This document shows positions 35,661 through 44,410 of a stretch of DNA of 64,000 nt, in pieces. The notes beneath the pieces were generated by a model. That model saw only the letters and a program-made list of their open reading frames with translations, searched no databases and was not told the DNA's origin. This DNA comes from Anaerolineaceae bacterium (GTDB lineage: Bacteria > Chloroflexota > Anaerolineae > Aggregatilineales > Phototrophicaceae), in the NCBI GenBank assembly GCA_020634165.1, contig JACKCF010000003.1, forward strand, positions 186,001 to 250,000, in the 5' to 3' direction. The translations under genes were made by a program, and so were the position numbers. Every line of letters starts with the position of its first letter. The first letter of the stretch is position 1.

Positions 35661-36587
35661 TTAGCCTTTGATCGCACCTGCAACCAAACCGCGCGTGATG
35701 TAACGCTCCAGCAGCAGGCCAATGACTACCACTGGCGCGACAGCGGTTAGCGTCAGGGCGGAGATGAACCACCACTGAATACCGCGCGTGTTGTTCTGGC
35801 CTGCGATAAGCACCGGCATAGTAATCGCCTCGAAGTTGGTCAGCATGAGCGCATAAAGGTACTCGTTCCAGGAAAAAACGAACGAGAAAATGGCGACTGC
35901 GACCAGACCAGGCGCGCTCAGGGGTAGTACAATGCGCAGGAACGCGGTTACACGGCTGGCGCCATCAATCATGGCACTTTCTTCAAGTTCAATCGGCAGG
36001 CCATTGAAGAAGTCGCGCATAATCCATACAGCAAAGGGCAAATTGAACATCGTGTAGGCGATAATCAGGCCGCTGTGGGTATCTATCAAGCCGAGCCGCG
36101 AATAAATCAGCAGGAATGGCACGACGAACAACGCTGGCGGCAAAAACCGATTGGAGATGATCCAGAAGGCGATGTTTTCGTTATCCCAACCGAGCCGACC
36201 CCAGTAATATTTGAAGCGAGACAATCCATAACCTGCCATCGAGCCAATGATGAGTGCCAGGATGGTACTACCGCTGGCGGCTATCAGGCTGTTGCGGAAG
36301 TGGCGCACGACTTCGTCACGATCACGTGTAAAAAGGTCCTGCCAATGCTGACCTGTCGGGGTGAAGTCGCCAGGTGTGGTATAGGGGACCTCATTGCCAT
36401 CTTCATCGATGATGGTGATAAAGGGGACTTCAAAGCTTGGCAGGTATTTGGGGCCTCGGCTGACCGAAATCTGCGTCTTTATGGACGTTGTCAGCAGCCA
36501 GTAAAACGGGAACAGAACAATAAAGCACCAGAACAGGACCGTCGCATACAGAAGAACCGATTGCAGGAATGTGCGTTTCTTTCTCAT
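35661..36587 (-). CDS. Carbohydrate ABC importer, permease (MalG-like)
   Basis: A 308-residue MalG-type permease with six membrane segments. The cytoplasmic EAA loop is present (LEESAMIDGASRVTAFLRIVLPLSAPG). The periplasmic part between the first spans is longer than usual and polar (about residues 38-90). It is the last gene of a three-gene importer operon; no ATPase gene accompanies it, so it probably uses a shared MsmX/UgpC-type ATPase encoded elsewhere. Confidence 0.9.
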   Translation of the reverse strand: MRKKRTFLQSVLLYATVLFWCFIVLFPFYWLLTTSIKTQISVSRGPKYLPSFEVPFITIIDEDGNEVPYTTPGDFTPTGQHWQDLFTRDRDEVVRHFRNSLIAASGSTILALIIGSMAGYGLSRFKYYWGRLGWDNENIAFWIISNRFLPPALFVVPFLLIYSRLGLIDTHSGLIIAYTMFNLPFAVWIMRDFFNGLPIELEESAMIDGASRVTAFLRIVLPLSAPGLVAVAIFSFVFSWNEYLYALMLTNFEAITMPVLIAGQNNTRGIQWWFISALTLTAVAPVVVIGLLLERYITRGLVAGAIKG

Positions 36588-36596
36588 GACAGGCCC

Positions 36597-37589
36597 TTAT
36601 CTCGGTGTGACGCGGCGCATGCCCGCGAGGAACAATGTGGCAAAAATAATCACGGCGACCAGCAACGCAAAGGAAATGGCTGATGCATAGCCATAGTTGC
36701 CAAACGTCAGCGCGGTGCGGAAGATGTACATCGTCAGGGATTCGGTAGCATTGCCTGGGCCACCACCTGTAGTGACCATAATCACGTCAATGATCTTGAA
36801 AATTTCCAGACCTCGAATGAGGATGACAGTGGCAGAAATAGGCAGCAAGATCGGGAAGGTAATGCGCGTCAGGATGCGCCAGGAACTTGCCCCATCGACG
36901 CGGGCCGCCTCATAAATTTCATCAGGAATGGTTTGCATGCCCGCCAGCAAGAGCAGCGTCATGAATGGAATCCACTGCCAGCTATCGATCAGCACCATCG
37001 TGAGCGGCGCTACAAAACTATCTGTCAACCAGGGGATACTAACAACGGCATTATCTAAAAAATCACCGGGCAGTGCCGCGCCGATGCTCTGAACCATGCT
37101 GGTCAGGGTTCGCTGCAACTGGGCCAATGGCGATATGGTCGAATCAAACATCATGCGGCCAGTATAGGCCGCAGCCACTGGCGTAACCATCATCGGCATC
37201 AGGAAAATTACTCTGACGAGATTTCGTCCGATGAAATGCTGATTCAACAGCAGAGCCAAGCCGAAACCAAAGAAGTACTGGATAATCACACCAGCGAAAA
37301 CATAAAAAAAGGTGTTGCGGATGGTGGCATGCAGGCGTTCATCGGTGAGCATGCGTGTGTAGTTTTGCAGGGTCAGGTTGAAGCCTAACCCGCCGGAAAC
37401 TTCTTCCCCCTCATTTGCCTGGATGGCCTGGTCGCCGCGCTGGAAATCAGTGAAGCTAATGCCCAGGGACCACAAGAGTGGGAAGATCGACAATGCTAGC
37501 AGCAGCGTGATGGCAGGATACAGAAAAACCCGCTTCATGACTGCATACTGGTCTTTTCTGGCGACGGATGGTGTCGCTTTTTCCTGCAT
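36597..37589 (-). CDS. Carbohydrate ABC importer, permease (MalF-like)
   Basis: A 330-residue MalF/UgpA-type permease. The EAA loop reads EIYEAARVDGASSWRILTRI. About six membrane segments follow a short cytoplasmic N-terminus. TAGGAG lies upstream of the ATG. Nine bases separate it from the MalG-like gene. It forms the channel with that protein and receives sugar from the binding protein encoded upstream. Confidence 0.9.
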   Translation of the reverse strand: MQEKATPSVARKDQYAVMKRVFLYPAITLLLALSIFPLLWSLGISFTDFQRGDQAIQANEGEEVSGGLGFNLTLQNYTRMLTDERLHATIRNTFFYVFAGVIIQYFFGFGLALLLNQHFIGRNLVRVIFLMPMMVTPVAAAYTGRMMFDSTISPLAQLQRTLTSMVQSIGAALPGDFLDNAVVSIPWLTDSFVAPLTMVLIDSWQWIPFMTLLLLAGMQTIPDEIYEAARVDGASSWRILTRITFPILLPISATVILIRGLEIFKIIDVIMVTTGGGPGNATESLTMYIFRTALTFGNYGYASAISFALLVAVIIFATLFLAGMRRVTPR

Positions 37590-37625
37590 GTGCCAGCTCC
37601 TAGCCCGGTTCTATCGATAAAGAGA

Positions 37626-37651
37626 TGGGGCGTACGAATCCGCACGCCCCA
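37626..37651 (-). terminator. Hairpin after the binding-protein gene
   Basis: TGGGGCGT and ACGCCCCA make a perfect 8-bp stem with a 10-base loop between the binding-protein stop and the MalF-like gene. It lacks a T-run and fits partial termination or 3'-end protection. Confidence 0.65.
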
Positions 37652-37664
37652 AAAGCAACAGATG

Positions 37665-39146
37665 TTAGCCGGTGTAGCCGACTGAGGAACGGTATTGCTC
37701 AAGCTGGACATCACGACCCAGGCGGTCAGTAACGTCGTTCCATTGGGCAGCGACGTTATCCAGCGCTTCCTGCGCGGTAATTTCGCCAACCAGGGCGCGC
37801 GCAATTTCGGTATCGAGGATGCTCAGATATTCAGCACTGCCGCGAATACGCAGGTCGAGGACGGCATTCGGGTGGTTGATGCCTTCGAGAATGGCACTCA
37901 GGTAGTCCACAGCGCCTGCCTCATCGAAGCCAGCGTTGACCCAGAGTGAAACATCTTCAGTATCGAGCTGGCTGTAACGTGACGGGTTGATGCCAGTATC
38001 AGGGATGGTCGCCAGTTCACGAACAAGTTCCGGGCGCGCCATGAAGGCGGCAAAGTCGAGCGCTGCTTCTTTGACATCACTGTCTGCGGCAACGGCGATG
38101 ATCCAGCCACCGAAAGCGATAAACGGCGCACGATTGACACCATCTTCCGGTGTTACCCACTCACCTGCCATTGAGTCCCAATATTCTGAGCCACCGGGCA
38201 GCGGAGCGAAACCAGTATCACCAATGATGATTGAGGCATCAGGGTTGTAGGAAATCGGGCCAACATCGCCCCAGTCAATGTTGAAGACACAGCAGCCAGC
38301 CGGGAACTGAACGCGCGTATCGGAAACATCCCAGTTAATCATTTCTTCCGGGCCGAGGTCGCGCAGTGCGATGTAGTCTTCCAGCGCACGGACGAAGCCA
38401 GGATTGTTGACTTCTGGCGTCATATCTTCGCAGCTAAAGAAGAAGCAGGGGTTATCGGGTGCCTTGGCATAACCAGCCGCGTGTGACAGGTAGACCCAGT
38501 AGCTTTGGGCGTTACGACGCTGGGCTTCTCCGACGCCATAAATTGGGAAAACTTCGCCAGCCGTTTCAACTTCCATGCCGTTGAAGAAGGTCGCCATATC
38601 CATGTACTGGTCCCAGGTCTGGGGTTCGTCCAGGGGATAGCCATATTCTGCTTCGAAATCAGCAGCGTAGGGGCTTTCCGGATTCACCAGATCTTTACGG
38701 TAGTACATCATGTGGCTGTCACCGTCATATGGCAGCGCATAGACTGTGTCGCCCCAGGCTGTGATGCGATCCGCATACAGCGGGATGATGTCATCAGGTT
38801 CGAGTGAATCAAGCAGGTCTTGCGGAATCGGTTCCAGGTAGCCAGGGGCCATGAAGTCGCCCGCCCAGTCTGCTGGGAAGATCATGACATCATAGTCGAT
38901 GGAGCCAGTTTCAAACGCTGCGATCATCTTCTCGAACAATTCACCGAAGGCGAACTGCTGCAACTGGACGTCGCCACCTGTCATCGCTTCCCATTCCGGG
39001 GCGTAGTCTTCAACAGGGCCACCAATGGAGCGACCTGTCTGGGTGACTACAACGATAGTCTGGCCTGAATAATCCTGAGCCTGCACCATGCTGAACGACA
39101 TCAGCATAAGTGCGAGGACGGTTACTAACAAAAGGAATTTACGCAT
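37665..39146 (-). CDS. Carbohydrate ABC importer, solute-binding protein (family 1)
   Basis: A 493-residue exported protein of SBP family 1 (MalE-like). The signal peptide ends at SMVQAQD. Landmarks include FAFGELFEKMIAAFETGSIDYDVMIFPADWAGDF and the DGDSHMMYYRKDL segment. It would capture a mono- or oligosaccharide for the MalFG-like channel. A GGAGATCTATC site precedes the ATG. The gene is preceded by an unusually long leader of about 440 bases. Confidence 0.88.
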   Translation of the reverse strand: MRKFLLLVTVLALMLMSFSMVQAQDYSGQTIVVVTQTGRSIGGPVEDYAPEWEAMTGGDVQLQQFAFGELFEKMIAAFETGSIDYDVMIFPADWAGDFMAPGYLEPIPQDLLDSLEPDDIIPLYADRITAWGDTVYALPYDGDSHMMYYRKDLVNPESPYAADFEAEYGYPLDEPQTWDQYMDMATFFNGMEVETAGEVFPIYGVGEAQRRNAQSYWVYLSHAAGYAKAPDNPCFFFSCEDMTPEVNNPGFVRALEDYIALRDLGPEEMINWDVSDTRVQFPAGCCVFNIDWGDVGPISYNPDASIIIGDTGFAPLPGGSEYWDSMAGEWVTPEDGVNRAPFIAFGGWIIAVAADSDVKEAALDFAAFMARPELVRELATIPDTGINPSRYSQLDTEDVSLWVNAGFDEAGAVDYLSAILEGINHPNAVLDLRIRGSAEYLSILDTEIARALVGEITAQEALDNVAAQWNDVTDRLGRDVQLEQYRSSVGYTG

Positions 39147-39567
39147 GATAGATCTCCTAAAGACTAGTTGAGTGGTGTCGTCTTATATTCCTGACTCAGT
39201 AGCGGGCTATATCAATAAACGGCTCCTTCGTTGAGGTGAATGGCGTTTGAACACCGGAGCCAGTTGGCACCAGTGGTGTTCTCCTTGGGGAGCAAGTCTT
39301 GAGAGATGGGCAGGGTTATCGGTTTTGTGGGACAGGTACCCCCACAGAACAGTGCCGATGTCGAGTATCCGCAAAAAGTGGGGTTTACTTTTGTCCATGC
39401 TCGCGACAGATGGACGGTATCTAACTGTCTAAGAAGTGTTTTCATGCTCAGTATTTGCTCAAAGAGACTGTCATTAGTTGCAATAAGTGTTGCGGTAAAT
39501 GCTTTAGTAACTACCCCATCGGCAGCCTGCCTTTAATGCAGAAACCGAGATGTTATCATCTATTGCA
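39147..39567 (-). other. Long structured 5' leader of the MalFG-type operon
   Basis: Between the predicted start near 39586 and the binding-protein ATG no convincing gene is present. The stretch contains a hairpin with GAACACC/GGTGTTC arms (39249-39281), another with TGTGGG/CCCACA arms (39326-39346) extended by weaker pairs on both sides, and a CTCC/GGAG element near 39281-39292. I do not recognise a riboswitch class. Confidence 0.4.
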
Positions 39568-39622
39568 CAACTTGTAATTACAAGTTGCGTGAATTATACT
39601 CTGCGATGGTAATACCTGTCAA
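39568..39622. promoter_or_regulatory. Back-to-back promoters sharing a 20-bp palindromic operator
   Basis: Minus strand: consensus TTGACA (39622-39617) and TATAAT (39598-39593), 18 bases apart, start near 39586, reading into the MalFG-type importer. Plus strand: TTGTAA (39572-39577) and TATACT (39595-39600), 17 apart, start near 39607, reading into the VOC/aldo-keto reductase genes. The two -10 boxes overlap. A perfect 20-bp palindrome (half-site CAACTTGTAA, 39568-39587) covers the minus-strand start and the plus-strand -35 box. TTGTAATTACAA resembles sites of UTRA-type GntR regulators. Confidence 0.7.
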
Positions 39623-39717
39623 ATTAACCACAAAAGTTTATTACCTGGCACCCACGCAAAGCTGCCATCATCGACCGCCATTTGCGGCTACGACACACTT
39701 AGGAAAGATGCCTCTTT

Positions 39718-40134
39718 ATGTTTAGCGATCATGTTCTGGGATTTCAACATCTGGGATTGCCCGTCACCAATCTGGACCAGTCGAAAGCATTTTATGCACA
39801 GTTGGGCTTCCGTGAGGTGATGGCCAGAGTGCTGGAAATGGCTGATGGCAATATCTTCGTTTCCATGATGGATTTAAACGGCTTCGTTCTGGAGCTTTAC
39901 CAGTTACCTGCCGCCGCTCTCGAAGAAATTCGGCAGCGACAGCATGGCCACATTGACCATCTGGCGCTCGATGTCGATGACATCAACGCCGTTTTCCAGA
40001 TGGCAAAAGCAAATGGTCATACACCCCTGGAAGAAGCTCCGGTTTTCTTACCCTTCTGGGAGAATGGCGTTTACTACTTCAACATATTGGGGCCGGACGG
40101 TGAAAGAGTTGAATTCAATCAGCGCGTGAAATAG
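39718..40134 (+). CDS. VOC (glyoxalase/dioxygenase fold) family protein
   Basis: A 138-residue single-domain VOC protein. Opening segment LGFQHLGLPVTNLDQSKAFYAQLGF and the histidine and glutamate positions (HIDHLALDVDDI, FNILGPDGERVEFNQR) fit a metal site formed in a dimer. Possible roles are lyase, isomerase/epimerase or dioxygenase; none can be picked. It is followed after a small hairpin by the aldo/keto reductase gene and shares a promoter region with the sugar importer. Confidence 0.8.
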   Translation: MFSDHVLGFQHLGLPVTNLDQSKAFYAQLGFREVMARVLEMADGNIFVSMMDLNGFVLELYQLPAAALEEIRQRQHGHIDHLALDVDDINAVFQMAKANGHTPLEEAPVFLPFWENGVYYFNILGPDGERVEFNQRVK

Positions 40135-40150
40135 TGCGAATCGCGCACTA
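40132..40150 (+). terminator. Small intercistronic hairpin
   Basis: TAGTGCG/CGCACTA forms a 7-bp stem with a 5-base loop, starting in the stop codon of the VOC gene. It has no T-run, so it is more likely a transcript-stability element than a terminator. Confidence 0.4.
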
Positions 40151-40170
40151 CCTAATGAAAGTGCATCACG

Positions 40171-41163
40171 ATGAAAATGAAAAAGGTTAGTGCAGTCAAT
40201 TTTGAGTTTTCGGCTGTTGGGTTTGGTTGTTGGGCGGCAGGCGGTAGTGCCATCTGGAATGGCAGCGATGATGACGAAACCATACGGACGATCCATCGAG
40301 CGATAGAGCTTGGTGTTAATTTCTTCGATGTGGCGCCTGTATATGGGTTCGGCCACGCGGAAACTATTCTCGGCAAAGCGCTTGCGGGTAAACGGCAGAA
40401 TGTCATTGTTGCCTCTAAGTGTGGTCTGGTCTGGGATGATACGCACACAATCACAAATGACCTGAGCCGAGCCAGCATCGAGCGTGAAATCGATGACAGT
40501 CTGCGCCGCCTGAACACGGATTATATTGACATCTACCAACTGCATTGGCCTGATCCGCAGACGCCTGTTGATGAAACGATTGAGACACTTAATACACTCA
40601 AAAAATTGGGGAAGATTCGGCATATAGGTGTGTCGAACTTCTCGGTCGCGCTGGCGGATGAAGCACGAAAATACGGCCAGATTGTCTCGCATCAGGGCCT
40701 CTATAACATGCTTGAGCGCAATCCAACCCAGTATCATAATATTCCGCTGGAGTATCGTACGGAAAGCGAAATTCTACCGGATTGCCGACAACACGGCATG
40801 GCGTTCTTCCCCTACAGTCCATTATTCCAGGGATTATTGACCGACCACTTTAAGGCCAGGCAGCAGTTTGATGCCCACGACGTCCGTTCAGCGAACCCCA
40901 AACTGAATGGGGAGTTGTTCCAGACTTTTTACCAGATGCGCGAAAAGCTACTGGTATTCGCCGCTAAGATTGGCAAGCCACTGAGCCAGATCGCGATCAA
41001 CTGGCTGATTGAGCAGCCTGAGGTCATCTCTGTGATTTGTGGAGCGCAAACTATCGCCCATATTGAGGAAAATGTCGGGAGTACATCGTGGTCGCTGGCT
41101 GAGGATATGCTGTCAGAGATTGATCAGATTCTGGAACCGTACCAGGATGTCATCCATTCCTAA
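40171..41163 (+). CDS. Aldo/keto reductase
   Basis: A 330-residue NAD(P)H-dependent oxidoreductase of the aldo/keto reductase superfamily. The catalytic tetrad is visible: Asp and Tyr in NFFDVAPVYGFG, Lys in IVASKCG and His in QLHWPDP. IRHIGVSNFS and the C-terminal ISVICGAQTIAHIEENV bind the cofactor. The ATG at 40171 has a weak ribosome site; ATG 40177 is possible. In this context it probably oxidises or reduces a sugar or sugar lactone, as in galactose/fucose dehydrogenase-type members. Confidence 0.88.
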   Translation: MKMKKVSAVNFEFSAVGFGCWAAGGSAIWNGSDDDETIRTIHRAIELGVNFFDVAPVYGFGHAETILGKALAGKRQNVIVASKCGLVWDDTHTITNDLSRASIEREIDDSLRRLNTDYIDIYQLHWPDPQTPVDETIETLNTLKKLGKIRHIGVSNFSVALADEARKYGQIVSHQGLYNMLERNPTQYHNIPLEYRTESEILPDCRQHGMAFFPYSPLFQGLLTDHFKARQQFDAHDVRSANPKLNGELFQTFYQMREKLLVFAAKIGKPLSQIAINWLIEQPEVISVICGAQTIAHIEENVGSTSWSLAEDMLSEIDQILEPYQDVIHS

Positions 41164-41170
41164 GCAGGAG

Positions 41171-41205
41171 AATGGGCCGCCATCTCTTTGAAGCAGCGGC
41201 CCATT
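41171..41205. terminator. Terminator hairpin between convergent genes
   Basis: A perfect 10-bp stem (AATGGGCCGC/GCGGCCCATT) with a 15-base loop, followed on the plus strand by GAATTTTAG, lies between the aldo/keto reductase and aldolase genes. Confidence 0.75.
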
Positions 41206-41222
41206 GAATTTTAGAGACTAGC

Positions 41223-42191
41223 CTACCCGTAAGATTCAAACCAGGTAGCGGACGGGGCCTGGGTTGTGTAGAAGTCCGTCCAGGGGCGCGATTTGGCTTC
41301 TGCAATCTCCAACAGGCGGCGCAGGCGGTCACTGGCGGTTGTCGCTAAGAAATTGGCACGCTCGTCGGTGGACATGGTCACGGCTTCTTTCCAGATGGCA
41401 CGCCCTGCCAGGAAACCACTGGCGCCACTTTCGCAGGCGATAACCACTTGCGGCTCAAATTCCTCAAAATCGACGCCTGCACTTAACAACACCCAGGGTA
41501 CCGTCGATGCCTGACTGAGGCGCTCGCATTGTTGGTGCCATTCAGCGTGATCCTGGTTGTATTTGAGGTCTAGAGGAAACTCCATCTTGAGGACATCGGC
41601 ACCTGTTTTGCTTAAACGACGCGCTGTTTCCACGACAACATCAGCTCGTTCGGCGGCAAATTCGGCGCTGTCTTTGCCATAGCTGGCGTTAACGCTGTAG
41701 GACATCGGCTCCAAGAAAACAGGAAGGTCCCAGGCGTGGCAATCAGCGATGGCGCTACTGACAACACTGTCCAACTCGTCAGCGAGTTCTTCGGCCTGGG
41801 GGTTGTAGTAGACCATGATCTTAACCGAATTCGCGCCCATCTTACGAATTTTTTCCGGCGTCCAGCCATTCAGGAATTCCATTTTGCGATAAGTGGAATC
41901 GCCACTGTAACCGCTTTTTTCCAGCGAGAGCATGAGGCCGGATTTGCCACTCATGTGCATCGCCGGGGCAAGGCCATAGATTGGGTCCGTCAGCACAGCC
42001 GTCGCCTGCTGGGCCAGTGCGCTGATGATCTCCACTTTGACCTGAACCAGCGTTTCAAAAGGGGTGTTCTCCGGCATCATACGACGATAGCTACCGCGCT
42101 GGTCAAAGGCGACGATGCCGAAAATATCGGCATTGGCCATGCTGCTGGCTTTTAAACCACGATAGCGGCCGGGGGTCAGTTGTTGGGACAT
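41223..42191 (-). CDS. LacD-type aldolase (tagatose-1,6-bisphosphate aldolase-like)
   Basis: A 322-residue class I aldolase of the DeoC/LacD family (PF01791). The Schiff-base lysine is in DVLKMEFPLDLKY, and GIVAFDQRGSYRRMM is the typical opening. It would cleave a phosphorylated ketohexose to triose products. I used the ATG at 42191, which begins where family homology begins; GAGGAG lies about 13 bases upstream. It is probably co-transcribed with the MalFG-type sugar genes' functional partners (PfkB kinase upstream on the same strand). Tagatose, sulfofructose or another sugar phosphate cannot be told apart by eye. Confidence 0.8.
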   Translation of the reverse strand: MSQQLTPGRYRGLKASSMANADIFGIVAFDQRGSYRRMMPENTPFETLVQVKVEIISALAQQATAVLTDPIYGLAPAMHMSGKSGLMLSLEKSGYSGDSTYRKMEFLNGWTPEKIRKMGANSVKIMVYYNPQAEELADELDSVVSSAIADCHAWDLPVFLEPMSYSVNASYGKDSAEFAAERADVVVETARRLSKTGADVLKMEFPLDLKYNQDHAEWHQQCERLSQASTVPWVLLSAGVDFEEFEPQVVIACESGASGFLAGRAIWKEAVTMSTDERANFLATTASDRLRRLLEIAEAKSRPWTDFYTTQAPSATWFESYG

Positions 42192-42277
42192 GATGAGTTG
42201 GTGCTCCTCTGTGCATCTAATTGAGTGAAATAACATGTTATCAAGAAGGTTATCGTGCGTTCACAGACAAAAACACT

Positions 42278-43228
42278 TTAACTTTGTGATGCCATAAATT
42301 CGCGGACGGCTGCCAACCTGGCCGCACCCGCCATCGGCCCCTGTTTGGTGACAGCGAGCGCGCCACAGGCATTGCCCAAACGGGCTGCATCAACCAGGGT
42401 GCTACCACTCAACCAGCCTGCCAGAAAACCCGCGTCAAAGCAATCGCCAGCTCCGGTTGGATCAACTTCGGTGATGCTGAAACCAGGGACATGCGTGGCC
42501 CCTTCACGGTTGTAAACAGTGCAACCTTTCGCGCCTTCGGTGACGACAATGATGCGCGATGGCTTTACAGACAGCAAGTGGTCAGCGGCAGAGATGACAT
42601 CTGGCTGCTGTGTTAATGCTATCAGTTCTTCGGCAGTTGGAATGAGGACGTCGGCAGCGGCGATGAAGGATGCAAATATTTCTCGTGCCTGATCGAGGGG
42701 CAGCATTTCCGGGCGAACATTAGGATCAAAGCTAAAGGTTGCCCCATTCTCTTTCGCCAGCTCCAATGCAGCCCGCCCTGTTTCCAGGGCTTGTTGGCTC
42801 ATCGAAAGCGTCGATCCCATCAGGTGCAAACAACGTAAGCCTTCAAACAGGGCCGGATCAAGCATGTCGGGCGTCAGTTCGCCGCCTGCGCCCAGACTAA
42901 ACACAAAATTGCGCGAACCATCGGCATTGTAGGCGACGAAGGCCACTCCGGTTGTGTGACCTGGCAGGGTGCGTACGCCTGAAGCTGTAATGTGGTCCTC
43001 AGCCAGTTGATCCAGCAGGCATTGACCAAAAGCATCCTGGCCGACACTGCCGATAGCACCGACCTGCATCCCCAGGCGTGCGGCCTGTGCGGCAAAGATA
43101 AACGGCGCTCCACTCGGATAAGGGCCGATAAACGGTCCAGGCTGATGCAGCGGCTGGCCAATGCCTGTTCGCATGACTTCAACCAGTGCTTCACCGACTG
43201 TCAGAAGATCAAGAGGCCCATAAGTCAC
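42278..43228 (-). CDS. PfkB family carbohydrate kinase
   Basis: A 316-residue ribokinase-fold kinase. The N-terminal substrate site (LLTVGEALVEVMR, YPSGAPFIFAAQAARLG) and the C-terminal catalytic motif DPTGAGDCFDAGFLAG with the base Asp are complete. Relatives phosphorylate 2-keto-3-deoxygluconate, fructose, tagatose-6-phosphate or 5-dehydro-2-deoxygluconate. With a KDPG aldolase and a LacD-type aldolase nearby, either a KDG kinase or a ketohexose (phosphate) kinase role is possible. It precedes the aldolase gene on the same strand. Confidence 0.88.
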   Translation of the reverse strand: MTYGPLDLLTVGEALVEVMRTGIGQPLHQPGPFIGPYPSGAPFIFAAQAARLGMQVGAIGSVGQDAFGQCLLDQLAEDHITASGVRTLPGHTTGVAFVAYNADGSRNFVFSLGAGGELTPDMLDPALFEGLRCLHLMGSTLSMSQQALETGRAALELAKENGATFSFDPNVRPEMLPLDQAREIFASFIAAADVLIPTAEELIALTQQPDVISAADHLLSVKPSRIIVVTEGAKGCTVYNREGATHVPGFSITEVDPTGAGDCFDAGFLAGWLSGSTLVDAARLGNACGALAVTKQGPMAGAARLAAVREFMASQS

Positions 43229-43373
43229 GACCTGTTGTCCTTACAGGAATCCATGAGTAATCTATATGTGGGGGAGTTTATAACCTTTCTTGTCTTTTTC
43301 AAATTGATGTTATTCACCGATTCTCGGACAATACCCAATCAGAAACAGCCCATCAGAAAGTGTGGATGATCCA

Positions 43374-44339
43374 ATGATGAAAACACTCATGGTAGTAAGC
43401 GGCGGCGATGCCCCTGGGATCAACACCCTGATTGCGCGATATACCATGCTGGCCCAGGCACAGGGTGATTCTGTTGTTGGTGCAATGGGCGGCTTTGAGG
43501 CTGTACTCAGTGGGCAGTTTCGTCCGATTGACCTATCAATGGTACGGCGTATGGAAGGGATCGGGGGTTCTTACCTCCCATCAAGCCGTGTGCCTGTCCT
43601 GGCAGAAGAAAATGCGCGTGCCCAACTGCGGCAGACGCTCCAGGATAACGAGATCGACAATGTGGTGCTGTTCGGTGGGGATGGCACACTGCGCTACGTG
43701 CTCCCCTTGCTGCTCGAATGGCAAATTCCCGTAGCGGCGATCCCTACAACTATTGATAATGATGTGGCTGGCACTGAACGCACATTGGGTTTTGATTCCG
43801 CCTGTAACTTTGCTTATCAGACGATTGAAGGCATTCTCGCGACCGCCCATGCCCTGCCAGGGCGTCTCTTTCTGCTGGAAACACTCGGCGGTGATACGGG
43901 GTACCTGGCACTGGAAATCGCCTATGCGGCAGGCGTTCATGCGGTGTTGGTACCGGAGTACGATTTTGATATGAACTGGCTGGCAGATCGCCTGAAGCAG
44001 GCCGTGATACGCGATAGTTTTGCGCTGGCAGTCGTGACAGAAGGCGTCAAGACGTTACCGAACTTGCTTGAGGATATCCCCCGCCTGACAGATACTCGAT
44101 TACGCTTCTCTCGGTTGGGGCATGCCCAGCGTGGTGGACAGGTTTCTCATCTGGACCGGAAACTGGCTACGGAAATGGCCCATCTGGCGTATGAGACTTT
44201 CAAGGCCGGGCAGCCAGGTGGCGCGCTCATGGTCCGTCAGAACCAACTGTTGATAGTCAATGAATTGGTCACTGTTGCGCACAAGGCGCCGCCCGATAAG
44301 TCCCTATACAGTCATGTCAATGACCTAATAGATCACTAA
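43374..44339 (+). CDS. PfkA-family 6-phosphofructokinase-like kinase
   Basis: A 321-residue protein of the phosphofructokinase A family. Present: SGGDAPGIN, GGDGT (glycine typical of ATP-dependent forms, not the GGDD of PPi forms), the catalytic TIDND, and GHAQRGG. Changed: the PGTIDND glycine is Thr (PTTIDND) and the usual MGR is LGG (LETLGGDTGYLAL), losing an arginine of the active site. It may use another sugar phosphate such as tagatose-6-phosphate. ATG 43374 or 43377 is the likely start; a GTG at 43362 is an alternative. Divergent from the PfkB gene. Confidence 0.8.
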   Translation: MMKTLMVVSGGDAPGINTLIARYTMLAQAQGDSVVGAMGGFEAVLSGQFRPIDLSMVRRMEGIGGSYLPSSRVPVLAEENARAQLRQTLQDNEIDNVVLFGGDGTLRYVLPLLLEWQIPVAAIPTTIDNDVAGTERTLGFDSACNFAYQTIEGILATAHALPGRLFLLETLGGDTGYLALEIAYAAGVHAVLVPEYDFDMNWLADRLKQAVIRDSFALAVVTEGVKTLPNLLEDIPRLTDTRLRFSRLGHAQRGGQVSHLDRKLATEMAHLAYETFKAGQPGGALMVRQNQLLIVNELVTVAHKAPPDKSLYSHVNDLIDH

Positions 44340-44410
44340 ATGTGTTATCTTAATTACAGGACTGATTACGGTCCTATAACAAAGAAAGCCATGTCATGAA
44401 AGGAATGAAG

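Noticed and set aside
39306..39536. A 76-residue frame on the plus strand between importer and VOC genes
   Set aside because: Antisense to the predicted leader, low-quality translation, no ribosome site.
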